DNA of 64,000 nt, taken from Plotosus lineatus (Eukaryota; Chordata; Actinopteri; Siluriformes; Plotosidae). Location: positions 42,854,501 through 42,918,500 of the forward strand of contig CM045733.1 of assembly GCA_024760905.1 (NCBI GenBank). Reading direction: 5' to 3'. The notes beneath the pieces are model-generated. The model made no database searches. It was not told the origin of the DNA and saw only the letters and a program-made list of their open reading frames with translations. Positions 35,392-45,550 of the stretch are shown here, in pieces. A program made the position numbers and the translations under genes. Each line of letters opens with the position of its first letter. Position 1 is the first letter of the stretch.

Positions 35392-36190
35392 TTAAAGGGG
35401 AATTGAAGCACATCGCAATGTAACATTGTCTCGCTTCATTTGGTCCTCAATATCACATTTTTTCAGCTGATCAGTTGAAAATCACCCTGATAATACTGTA
35501 AATACAATTTGAAAGTCGCAGTGTGAAACCATGTAAGCCGTCATTGGTCCCCAGCCGAGAACATATTTTCCTGTGACGTCACTGGGTTGGTAGTCCTGAA
35601 CTTGTCTAAATATCACAATGGCTAGCAACGCATCAATGCATAATAATCACAAGCCCTTAAGTACCGGTCATCATTGTATCGCACCAGGCTGTACAAACAG
35701 CTATTATAAACGTAAAGGCGTGCATTTTCACCGGCTCCCATTGAGCAACAGTAAGCTATTGAAAGCCTTGCTCAGTGCATTGAAATGTGCCAACCCACCA
35801 GTGAATGAATTTGCAGTGACCATTTCAGGACAGAAGGTTATGTACACACATATAAATCTGACGAAACTGGGTCCATGGTGTGGTCCAAAACCGCATCTTT
35901 GAAACCAGGATCAGTTCTAACCGTATTTGACGTTTCTGCATGCAATATTACAAGCACAGACAGACCAAGCACACTGCAAAGTAATACAGTATCGGCACGT
36001 AAGCGAGGGGCGGAAACAATAGCTCTCCAGGCTGAACACACAGAGGTATGAAATATATGTATCATAATGTGTGTGTGTGAGTGTGAGTGTATGTGTGTGT
36101 GTGTGTGTTTGTTATACTCACATCTATAGAGCAGTATTATGCATTTTGATTTGATAATAACATGACAATTCTGACTTGATCTACCGACTA
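35392..36190 (+). mobile_element. Kolobok-like transposon 5' fragment with THAP domain
   Basis: Begins at TTAA (35392-35395) followed by AGGGGAATTGAAGC. The TTAA is native to the LINE sequence it entered, which supports TTAA-targeted insertion. An ATG at 35618 opens MASNASMHNNHKPLSTGHHC and IAPGCTNSYYKRKGVHFHRL, the start of a THAP zinc-binding domain (C-x4-C...FHRLP). A frameshift near 35870 leads into KPGSVLTVFDVSACNIT...RKRGAETIALQAEHTEV, ending at a possible GTATGA donor (36047). The C2CH second half and the catalytic exons are not visible. The right end is not identified. A P-element relative is the alternative. Confidence 0.6.
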
Positions 36191-36192
36191 TT

Positions 36193-36919
36193 TGTGAGGT
36201 GCTCCACCGAATGGAAGCGCTTGTCACACGGACTACTTTCGAGAAAATGGCCAAAAAAGTCAAAGTGGTCATTTTTTTATCGAAATTCGGATTTTTGCAT
36301 AAACCATTAAAACAGGTATTCAACTATCACTTGCTGAAGTGAAATCGTTTGAAACTCACTAAAATGTCTTTTATTTCCATTTTTCTGGAGAGTCCCCTCA
36401 TAAAACTGGATAAAAACAGTAGCAAACTTACCGATTTTCTTTGCAATTATTCACAGAGTTCGGTACAAGACACACTATAATCCATACACCAGAAGAACGG
36501 CCATGAAGTCGTCTCTCCATTTTGGATACTGTTTTAATATTAAAATTCCATTTCAGTGCATCAAATAAAGGTTATAAAGACGATATGCACGTAAACAATG
36601 CAGGCCAGTTGCTAAGGAAGATCTGAAACGAGCACCCTGATTGGTGAGCTCTGGCTTGCACATGCTCAGTGCCCGTCACACGTTAACTTCTGGTTTACTT
36701 CCTGACTCTAGTGTACTGCATGTGGAACTTATCTCTGACTTTCTCTTAAATAACAGTAAGTTTATTGATAAGATTGTGAATACACATAATTTCTAGAAAA
36801 GGAGAGTGAAATGTCATCTGTAATGTCTGGCAGCATTAGTATACATGTTAAATTTGACGCTGGAATTCGGCTTTGAAGATTATTTTTCTCTCTCTCTCTC
36901 TCTCTCTCTGTCTCTTTGT

Positions 36920-36959
<40 letters not shown>

Positions 36960-37546
36960 GTGCAAACGGTTAAATTAGCAGCATCCAGACGAACTAGTGC
37001 AATTTGAATGGAAGAAAATACAGTACATGAAGGGAGTGGGGAAAATGAGTGTAAATGGTGCGATAGATGCACAAATGAGCAGTCACCCACTGCTTACAGT
37101 CTGTGTGTGTGTGTGTGTGTGAGTGAGATACCTCAGGTCTGCTGGAATATTAAGAAAGACATGGTTCCATTGCAATTCAGTCAAAGAAAATCCCATATGC
37201 TCAGTATTATGTACTTTAGAAACTTAATGAGTGTTGGTATTTTTCTCTGCACGCAAAATTCGATTCTGGAATTTTTTTGATCATTTGACTTGTGTGTAAT
37301 CTTGTCTCGACTGGACATACTGGATCGTGGGTTGTTTAGTTTTGTATGAAAATTGGTCAAGACCTGAAAAATACTTAAATGTTTCATACCTTTTACATAT
37401 AAACAAACTGTTGATGACTATGGCAGCTGTGTTGATGAAGATTTTGATGTTGATGAAGAAGGCATCTGTTAATAAAAGTGTGCATGAGTGGTGTTTGTGA
37501 AGATGTGATTTTATCTGCTGAGCTGGATATAGATGAAGATGATGAT
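36193..37546 (+). mobile_element. TIR family X, copy 2 (right end lost)
   Basis: Starts TGTGAGGTGCTCCACCGAATG and is collinear with 28112-29390, including TGCAAACGGTTAAA, CCCACTGCTTRCAGTCTGTG and CCTTTTACATATAAACAAACTG. It then follows the region seen in reverse at 40650-40850 (GATGAAGATTTTGATGTTGATG). It is cut off at 37546 by a family C end. Confidence 0.75.
36882..36958. repeat. (CT)n ... (AC)n microsatellite
   Basis: Lies in family X copy 2 at the position of the (CA)n tract in copy 1. Confidence 0.9.
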
Positions 37547-37686
37547 GATCATGTGAAATTTTGATTGGCGCGTTTGAATTTCTTTTCGTAAGGGTTGTTT
37601 TCGTATTGGGACGGAAACTTAGAAAAATGATCTTCGTAACCCGGGAATTTTGTGCCCAGGGGTATTCGTAAGTAGGGGGCCGACTG
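37547..37686. mobile_element. Family C element, right end only
   Basis: TTTTGATTGGCGCGTTTGAAT, TTCGTAACCCGGGAATTTTG and AGTAGGGGGCCGACTG match the right part of 8690-9840 and 52130-53138. Confidence 0.7.
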
Positions 37687-37871
37687 TGTATATGTATGTA
37701 TGTGTGTGTAATTATACACACACACATATCCTTTTTGTACCATGCATCCATCCATCCATCCATCCGTCCTTTCCATCTACACCACTGATCCATCAGCATC
37801 ATGGCTGAGCTGTAGAACATCTGTTAGCATTGGATAAGCATTGGATAACACCTATGGGCACTTGAGTTAAT

Positions 37872-38522
37872 GTGCACGCTGTGGTGAATACTTTTTTCCA
37901 GAAGAGACAGGAGCATAGGGTGACTTATAAAAGCGGAGGTAGGAGCACACAGGTTCCTGTGTACTCTCTTAGGTTCTTTCAATGTCCCACTTCTTCTTAG
38001 TTAACCTCTTCCTTTGTACACACTCTTGCACTTGTTACATCTTGTATAGATGATGAAAATTGATGGAAGTCAGTGACTGCAAAGTAGTAGTGGGTGAGTG
38101 TGTTACCAAACGGCATAGGATGGTGGTGTGCAGGATGACACTGATGGTGAGGAAGGTATATAAGGCAAAGGCAGAGCAGAAGACACAGTGATGGAAGCTG
38201 AAAAAGGAAGAGTGTCGTGTTGTCTTCAAGGAGGAGTTGAAACAGGCTTTGTCAGGAAGTGCTTCCAGATGACTGGATAACTACAGCTAATGTGATCAGG
38301 GAGAAAGCTAAGAGAGTACTTGGTGTGTCCTCTGGAAGGAAAGTAGATAAAGAGACTTGGTGGTTGAATGAGGAAGTGCAAGAGTGTGTACAAAGGAAGA
38401 GGTTAACTAAGAAGAAGTGGGACATTGAAAGAACCAAAGAGAGTACACAGGAGTACAGAGACACACAGCGTAATGCGAATGTAGCGGTGTCAAAGGCCAA
38501 ACAGAGAGCGTATGATGATTTG
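37872..38522 (+). pseudogene. RTE LINE fragment with an inverted self-copy
   Basis: Matches the RTE LINE from the end of the endonuclease (NTFF region, RVTYKSGG) through the linker (VLGVSSGRKVDKETWWLNEE, VQECVQRKRL, KVDKE). It ends in KAKQRAYDDL at 38522, where the Tc1-like element starts. Between 37956 and 38033 the LINE is interrupted by 78 nt that are the reverse complement of 38374-38451. A stop-ridden, short remnant. Confidence 0.85.
37956..38033 (-). repeat. 78-nt inverted copy of 38374-38451
   Basis: CCTGTGTACTCTCTTAGGTT through TGTACACACTCTTGCACTT is the reverse complement of 38374-38451 with one or two mismatches. It replaces about five bases of the LINE between GCACACAGG and TTACATCTTG. 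Confidence 0.93.
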
Positions 38523-38524
38523 TA

Positions 38525-39740
38525 CAGTGGTATGAAAAAGTATCTGAACCTTTTGGAATTTCTCACATTTCTGCATAAAATCACCATCAAATGTGATCTG
38601 ATCTTTGTCAAAATCACACAGATTAAAAAACTGTGTCTGCTTTAACTAAAACCACATTTATAGATTTTCATATTTTAATGAGGATAGCATGCAAACAATG
38701 TCAGAAGGGAGAGGAATAAGTAACTGAACCATCACATTTAATATTTTGTGGACCCCCCGTTGGCAGCAATAACTTCAACCAGACACTTCTTGTAGCTGCA
38801 GATCAGTCTGTCACATCGATCAGGACTAATCTTGGCCCATCCTTCTTTGTATAAAACTCATGTAGTTCAGTCAGATTCCTGGGATTTCTGGCATGAATCG
38901 CTGTCTTGAGGTCATGCCACAGCATCTCAATGGGGTTCAAGTCTGGACTTTGACTTGGCCACTCCAGAACATGTATTTTGTTCTGAAACCATTCTGAAAT
39001 TGATTTACTTCTGTGTTTTGGATCATTGTCTTGTTGCAGCGTCCATCCTCTTTATAGCTTCAACTGTCTGACAGACGGCCTCAGGTTTTCCTGCAAAACA
39101 TCCTGATAAACTTTTGAATTCATTTTTCCTTTAATGATTGCAAGTTGTCCGGGCCCCGAGGCAGCAAAACAGCCCCAAATCATGATGCATCCTCCACCAT
39201 GCTTCACGGGGGGGATGAGGTGTTGATGTTGGTGAGCTGTTCCATTTTTCCTCCACACATGACGTTGTGTGTTCCTCCCAAACAATTCAACTTTGGTTTC
39301 ATCAGTCCACAAAATATTTTGTCAAAACTTCTGTGGAATGTCCAAGTGCCTTTTTAAAACATTAAACGAGCAACAATGTTTTTTTTAGACAGCAGTGGCT
39401 TCCTCCTTGGAGTCCTCCCATGAACACCATTCTTGGCCATTATTTTACATATAGTTGATTGTGTGCACAGAGATATTGGACTGTGCCAGTGATTTCTGTA
39501 AGTCTTTAGCAGACACTCTAGTTTATTATATTGGATGTATGAAGATACAAATGGTATTGTTTTTATCATCTAGTTTTCTTTTAATTCTTGGAGTTTTTTG
39601 CAAGTTCATCGTTCAAAACAGCCTGATGAGGTGTTTTTTTCCTTTTCTGGTCTTTTCAAAGCATTTGCGTCAGTGACGGGTTTCATTCCCCTGTGTCCTT
39701 CGCTTTATTGTACAGAGTGTCAGCAGTTTTATTTAGGTGA
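38525..39740 (-). mobile_element. Tc1-like element of a different family, right end lost
   Basis: Starts CAGTGGTATGAAAAAGTATC after TA (38523-38524) within the LINE. On the minus strand it encodes MWTDETKVELFGRN (first catalytic D), QRHVWRKNGTAHQHQHLIPP and KHGGGCIMIWGCFAASGPGQ (39312-39052). Upstream pieces, such as AKNGVHGRTPRRKPLLSKKN (39355-39440), are in another frame. The second D and the E should lie at 38800-39040, where frames are broken ([18 protein letters not shown] text in reverse near 38930). The inverted right end is not found before family X resumes at 39786. Dead. Confidence 0.85.
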
Positions 39741-39785
39741 AGTTCACATGTGATTCCTCATGATTTGAGACGAGATTTCATAAAT

Positions 39786-41712
39786 TGTGAGCCACTCCAC
39801 CGAAAGTAGGCTCTTGAATCCAAAAATAAAAAATGAGCTTTTTACACAGTCAGATAGAGTAGGCCCAAAGCTACAAAATGCAGCAAAATGTTTGTCAATA
39901 CCTTGAAAACTGACCCACCTATGCCATTTCTTGTCTCCGCATTCAACTAAAAATTTCACAAGATGTTTTAGAGAAAAATGAGCACAAAGATTGCATTTCT
40001 TCTAAGATCATTAGTTCTTAGCAATCAAACATTTTTATACTCCTCAGCCATATAAACCTTTAGAAAACATGTCTCGGAAGAGTTTTAGGAAGAGATGATA
40101 AGAGAAATAATCTTCATTTTAATCGGACAGGCCCTTTTTATACCCATTAATCACCGTGGTAAGCCCCAAAAATGAACAACAAGAGACTTTTTTTCATTTC
40201 TGTTTATTCCAATAGGATCAGTATGTATCATTTTGACCATTATATAAAGGCAGTGGTGGTCTAGTGGATAGGGCGCAGGATCGCTGATCCTAAGGTTGGG
40301 GGTTCGAGTCCCCACAGGGCCGCCACTGTCCCCCCAGTGCAGCAAACTGGGTTATCAAAGGCGGGCCATGTCTCTCACTGACTATGGTGAGAGGCATGTA
40401 AAAGAACCATTGCTGACTTTCGTAAAGAGTAGGCTGTAAAGCCGTCAGCATGTTTCCGGGGACAAGTAGTAAGCATTCCTGCGTCCCGGATAATCTCCTC
40501 CAGAAGAGACCAATAGCTACACTACCCTACGAGGATAAGATATGATGACCATTATATAAATGTTCAAATGCCTTCAAATGATACTGATTGAAAAAAACAC
40601 TCAGGTTCAAACAATCACACACATTAAGAAAACCATATAACAAAACTCTCTATTCTCTTTGTAAAAGTAAGCTTCATCAACTCCGACCTCATCATTCTGA
40701 TCTTAATCTATATCCTGTTCAGCAGATAAGATCACATATTCTTCACAAACACCACTCATGCACAATTTTATTCACAGATGCCTCTTCTTCATCAACATCA
40801 AAATCTTCGTCAACACAGCTGGCGTAGTCATCATCAGTTTGTTTATATGTAAAAGGTATGAAACATTTAAGTATTTTTCAGGTCTTGACCAATAAACAGC
40901 CCATGATCCAGCATATCCAGTCCAGACAAGATTACACATAAATCAAATGATCAAAAAAATTTCACAATCAAATTTTGCATGCAGAGAAAAATACTCACCG
41001 CTGAAATAATTTTCAAGAATGCCAAGCATTCTGGCATCTTCAAAGCCCAATTTAACATCTATACTAATGCTGCTCGACATCACAGATGACATTTCACTCT
41101 CCTTTTCAAGAAATTATGTATATTCACAATCTTATAAATAAACTTATTTACTGTTATCGAAGAGCAAGTCGGAGATAAATTCCACATGCAGTAAACTGGA
41201 ACCTGGAAGTGAACGTGTAACAGGCACTGCGCATGTGCAAGCCCGAGCTGACCAATCAGTGTGCTCGTTTCAGATCTTCCTTAGCAACTCGCTTGTATTG
41301 TTTACAAGCATATCGTCTTCATAACCTTTATTTTATTTGCTGAAACGGCATTTTAATATTCATTTAAAATTTTAATATGAAAACAGTATTCCAACTATTT
41401 ACTTCACAGCCGTTCTTCTGGTGTATGGATTATAGTGTGTCTTATACCAAACTCGGTGAATAATCACAACAAACACCAGTAAATTTTGCTCCTGTTTTTA
41501 TCTAGTTTTATGAAGGTACTCGCCAGAAAAATGGGGAAAAAAATAAAATTTTAGTGAGTTTTAGTTGATTTTACGTGAGCAAGTGATAGTTGAATACTTG
41601 TTTTAATAGTTTATGCAAAAATCCGAATTTCGATAAAAATGGACAATTTTTACTTTTCTGGCCTTTATCTCAAAAGTGGTCTGTGCGACTACTTTCGGTG
41701 GAATGCCTCACA
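39786..41712 (-). mobile_element. TIR family X, copy 3 (reverse), interrupted by a SINE
   Basis: Ends TGTGAGCCACTCCACCGAAAGTAG and TACTTTCGGTGGAATGCCTCACA. It is the reverse complement of copy 1 along most of its length and has the empty site of the RTE LINE near 39919-39945. A SINE with target duplication sits at 40249-40546. No transposase frame. Confidence 0.8.
40249..40546 (+). mobile_element. tRNA-derived SINE with an unidentified tail
   Basis: A 14-bp duplication (GACCATTATATAAA at 40235-40248 and 40547-40560) bounds it. The head has RNA polymerase III boxes: an A box in GGTGGTCTAGTGGATAGGG and a B box, GGTTCGAGTCC. The arrangement resembles a tRNA-Glu-type promoter, but no proper cloverleaf or anticodon arm is present, so it is not a functional tRNA. 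The body (CCAGTGCAGC...GTGAGAGGCATGTAAAAGAACC...GCCGTCAGCATGTTTCC) matches the other SINEs. The tail (GGATAATCTCCTCCAGAAGA ... CTACGAGGATAAGATATGAT) differs from them. Confidence 0.88.
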
Positions 41713-41759
41713 ACAATGTAAATCATAATAATAATACTTCCGAAACAATGGCACTACAA

Positions 41760-42184
41760 CATTACAACACACTACATCAGCAAATTGTGTGTGTTTACAT
41801 ATAAATCTTTACAGACACATTCGACTTGAGTATTTTTTGTGCAATTAAATAAAAAATCTTCAGTAAATATTAATTCAAAGACAAATATTTATTTCAAGGA
41901 GTATGGTTCTGAAAATCAAGGCGTTAGTCAAGTTACAAACCGAAAAAAATGCTCAAATCAAAAACACACAAACTGCTATAAAATAAACACATAAAAATTC
42001 TATATCTAAAAGGACCTCACACAGACCCAGCAAACAATACAATAATAACAACAAAAGTAATAAAAATAAAATGATGATGATAATAATAATACTACTACTA
42101 ATAATAATAATACAATAAATAAATCAGTAGATAACCACAACAAACAAAATTGCACTAAATTATATTATATTATATTTATATTGC
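41760..42184. other. AT-rich intron sequence without recognised features
   Basis: A short ATAATAATACTACTAATAATAAT low-complexity run near 42070-42115; otherwise nothing recognised. Confidence 0.5.
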
Positions 42185-42780
42185 ACTATGCCAATTGTTT
42201 TGTTTAAAAAAAAAATGAACAGTTCTCTGGACAAACAAAATGGCCGCAACTTCAAAAATAGATGTTCTCCATTCTCAGAGAAAGGTTTAGAGATAATCTA
42301 CCGTCAGTCAGTACACCAGTTTTATTTAACGAGAATATGCCGTTCTTCCGCCGCGGGCCTTGTTGAAAGCCGCTGCGCTCGGTCCTCACTGAAGGCCTTG
42401 TAGCCGGTTGGTTTAGTTGCCTCGTTGGTTTTACTCTCCTCGAGCCATGTTTTACAGAAACAGAGCAAGGAGCAGTCCTGTAGATACCTCTGCGCTGCGA
42501 TCCTAGCATGAAGCTGGTCCATCTTGTTTCGCAGAGACTCAACATTTTCAAGCAGTATGACGGGAGTGCTCTTCCACTGCTAACCAAGCGCCGGAGTCGT
42601 CATTCAGCCCCTCCTCGCCTGTTGCATCTCCGCCTGGTTTATTGTTATCCGAGGTGCGGCTAGCATTAAGCTGCCGTAGCATATTAGCTCAGGATAGAAG
42701 ATGAACGTGCTCAGTTTTAAATGTCCAAAAGGACTGTGCTCTCATAGCTGTCGTAGGGTCGCACGGTCATAGACAAGCAT
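42185..42780 (-). pseudogene. L2/CR1-type LINE endonuclease N-terminal fragment
   Basis: On the minus strand: TVRPYDSYESTVLLDI (about 42770), then ILLENVESLRNKMDQLHARI (42550-42490), DCSLLCFCKTWLEE, GYKAFSEDRAQRLSTRPAAE, NWCTDGRLS and CGHFVCPENCSF (42240-42200). In order these match the start of fish L2/CR1-group endonucleases: VxSLxNKxDEL, CVLCFTETWL, GFxxxRADR, SWCTD and KCRPFYLPREF. Frames shift repeatedly. Unusually for a LINE the 5' part is kept and the 3' part is missing. GC-rich sequence at 42780-43080 may be its 5' untranslated leader. Confidence 0.75.
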
Positions 42781-43584
42781 AGTGCAAAAAAAACCCCAAA
42801 AACAACATTTAAAACAAACAAAGAAACAATTTGACTCCGAGAACTCCCCAACGTCGCCCTCTCGGAAGCGCCATCTTGACCATTCACTGTTAAATGGCCA
42901 TCGTCCGTGCTGTTGATGTAGATTCGTCCACCAAAAACATTCCGCCAAGATCCTAGAAACTTCAACAATCATGCTGCTAAATTTTCAGCTCAAGCTTGCA
43001 ATTTTTCTATTGGGAAAAACTTTTTAGAAGCGGGACTCCCAGCCACGAAGCTCCACCGTTAGTGAACCGGAACCGGAAGTTAGTTTCGAGTACATTTCAA
43101 AGTCCAGGACTTTTCAAGGCCTTGTGCAAAACATGAGTGGGTTGCCACACACATAGCGGGCACCCAGAAAATTAGGTATAGTGGTTCGGTGCCTTGCTCA
43201 ATGGCACTTTATGTGGAGAAAGAGAAGGTGCTGCTCACGCCCCCACTGCCACACATTTTTCCTGCTAATTCGAGAATCAAACTATAGTACTACTTTCTCC
43301 ATTAGGATGACATCTGTATATTTACAGCTTGTAAAATAAAGAAACTCAGTGAAGTTCATCTTCATTGATTCAAAAACTTTTTTCTTGTTTGATCAAAAAT
43401 TGTAGTCCCCCCACCACAGAGGATTGCAAAGTAAATCTGTAATCCTGCAAACCAAGTTAAAAAGTTGCTACCCTTCATTAAGAAGGTAAACTAGTTATAA
43501 AATGTGTAAAAAAAAATTAAATAAAACAAGTAAATAAATAAATAAAAATCAAAATTTTAGATAATTGTACTTTCAAATAGGGTG

Positions 43585-43938
43585 GGGCAGTGGTGGTCTA
43601 GTGGTATAGGGAGCTGGATCACTGATCCAAAGGTTGGGGGTTCAAGTTCCACTCTCCACAAGGTTGTCACTGTCCCCCCAGTGCAGCTAACTGGGTTTTC
43701 AAAGGCGGGCCATGTCTCTCACTGTCTATGGTGAGAGGCATGTAAAAGAACTATTGCTGACTTTCGTAAAGAGTAGGCTGCAAAGTCGTCAGTATGTTTC
43801 TATCCCTTGCTAAAAAAGGGTTGTGACAGGAAGGGCATCCGACGTAAAAACCTCTGCCAAATCAAACGTGCGGATCAAGATGATTCGCTGTGGCAACTCC
43901 CGAGTAAAAGGAAAAAAGCCAAAAGGAAGACAGACAGA
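43585..43938 (+). mobile_element. tRNA-derived SINE with RTE-derived 5'-end and 3'-end pieces
   Basis: A perfect 16-bp target duplication (43569-43584 and 43939-43954) bounds it. The order is a tRNA-like head (GGTGGTCTAGTGGTATAGGG, B box GGTTCAAGTTC) and the common body to about 43800. Next is GTGACAGGAAGGGCATCCGA near 43830, matching the RTE LINE leader at 29866. Last is GATTCGCTGTGGCAACTCCC...AAAGGAAGACAGACAG, matching the LINE 3' end at 32884-32939. It is mobilised in trans by the RTE LINE, as inferred from the shared 3' end. Confidence 0.92.
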
Positions 43939-43954
43939 ACTTTCAAATAGGGTG

Positions 43955-44898
43955 ATTATATTTCTATAACATCTGATGTGATTTTTAAGTTAAAGCACGT
44001 GTAAAAATCAAAATTATGTATGCAATGTAATGATCAAATTTGTTAAATAATGTCCCAGTCAAATCTTCACAATTAATTAATATTTTACTATAATTTCGGA
44101 CAGTGTGTCAACGATGGTGGTATCTATGCAATAAACCAATAACATTTGAAAAATCTTAAATATTTATTGAGCAAGCCGTAGAGGTGTGGTTTTGAATTGC
44201 CAAAAAATATGTGGGGAGGGGTTATAAGTGACCTTGTTTAGATTCTTTTAAACATAAAATATATTATTTTTGTTCATTGCATAAAACTATTTTAGACTAT
44301 CTACAGTGAAAAAAATGAAGCATTTAATTTAATTTAATTTTAAGTTTATATCTGTTTGAATATTTAAAGTCTCTTAACGAGTTACACCTGTATATACAGA
44401 TGACATGGTTTTTAATATATGGTTTTCCAATCTTTTCAATAATGTTAGCATATGGTGGAGATAAATGAATGAATTTAACTTTTGATTTCTGTGAATAATA
44501 GTATACCTGGTTTGCTCCCTTAAGTTTAGCTTTTTCATAAAACGTGTCAAAAATACATTTACCACTCAACAGCATCTAGACCACCAAGTTAAACCAAGTG
44601 CTGATTTCAAACAGTACACTATTATTTGTCCAGTGACATGAGGGCAAGAGGTCATTTAAAAGCAAAAACATATGCGTAGGAATGACATTCGGAAAAAAAA
44701 ATGTTTTTTGGTTTAGTGATAAAGCTTTCAACATAAGTAGGCAGCACTTTAAAAATAGCACTTAATAAAGCATATCCTATAGTTGTGCAGTTTATTCATT
44801 TTATTATTATTATCTATAGTCATATGAAACATCATCATACTGATTTGTCAACTCAATTAAATAAAATAAGTAGATTGAGATTTCAAAGCCTGACTTAC
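43955..44898. other. AT-rich intron sequence, nothing recognised
   Basis: Only short reading frames without family resemblance. Confidence 0.5.
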
Positions 44899-45151
44899 CA
44901 TAAGAACAGTCTTGGCAGAGCTACTGGCCTGACGAAGGCTATGACAAGCCAGGAGACCTAGCAGCACATAGAAGGCAAGGGTTGCCAGATTGCGTTGGTC
45001 TAGTACAGATTCCACCAAAGGAATAGTTCCCATGGTCCAATCACAGCAAAGCTCCGATGGGTTGAGTAGGAGCCAACCATTCACAGGAAGCAGATAGTTA
45101 AAGGTGAGCTGACGAGCTGGAGTGGAACTGACAGCTGCCGGGTTATCAAAC
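44899..45151 (-). CDS. tmtc3: tmtc3 exon (DUF1736 and membrane segment)
   Basis: After completing Arg, it encodes [20 protein letters not shown], then [20 protein letters not shown] and [18 protein letters not shown] hydrophobic helix ([15 protein letters not shown]) and SSSAKTVLM follow. FDNPA and the NxWLLLxPxxLCxDW motif are the core of DUF1736, unique to TMTC proteins. The acceptor TTATAG is right of 45151 and the donor GTAAGTCA left of 44899. Length 253 nt, intact. Confidence 0.95.
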
Positions 45152-45344
45152 CTATAACAAACAAATCTAATCAGACATGGCTACTTAATAGAATCCTGAT
45201 CTATTTAGTTATACACACCATTCTTGCTCATATGTATGTTTCTCGTGCATAATCTTGTATGTACCGATGAGTGGTAAATTACTGCTGGATTTTAAATACT
45301 AGGTCAATACCAGATCAATTGTTCAAAACAACAACAAAAAGATG

Positions 45345-45463
45345 ATGTCCACACACACACATATATATACATATATAAAGTCCGGTCCGTATCTCCAGAT
45401 GTTCGTAAAACAAATGTTCGTAAATGGGGAAGCGTCTGTATACATATATATATACACATTATA

Positions 45464-45503
<40 letters not shown>

Positions 45504-45550
45504 CATATATATATACACATTATATATATATATATATATATACATATACA
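45345..45550. repeat. ATAT/ACAC microsatellite cluster with a family A right end
   Basis: CACACACATATATAT is followed at 45379-45439 by a right end of TIR family A (GTCCGTATCTCCAGATGTTC ... GGGGAAGCGTCTG). About 100 bp of TA/TATACA repeats then follow. The family A end suggests the microsatellite grew in or around a degraded element. Confidence 0.75.

Noticed and set aside
40256..40325. Possible functional tRNA gene
   Set aside because: A and B boxes are present, but there is no consistent cloverleaf or anticodon stem. It is the head of a SINE with its own target duplication.
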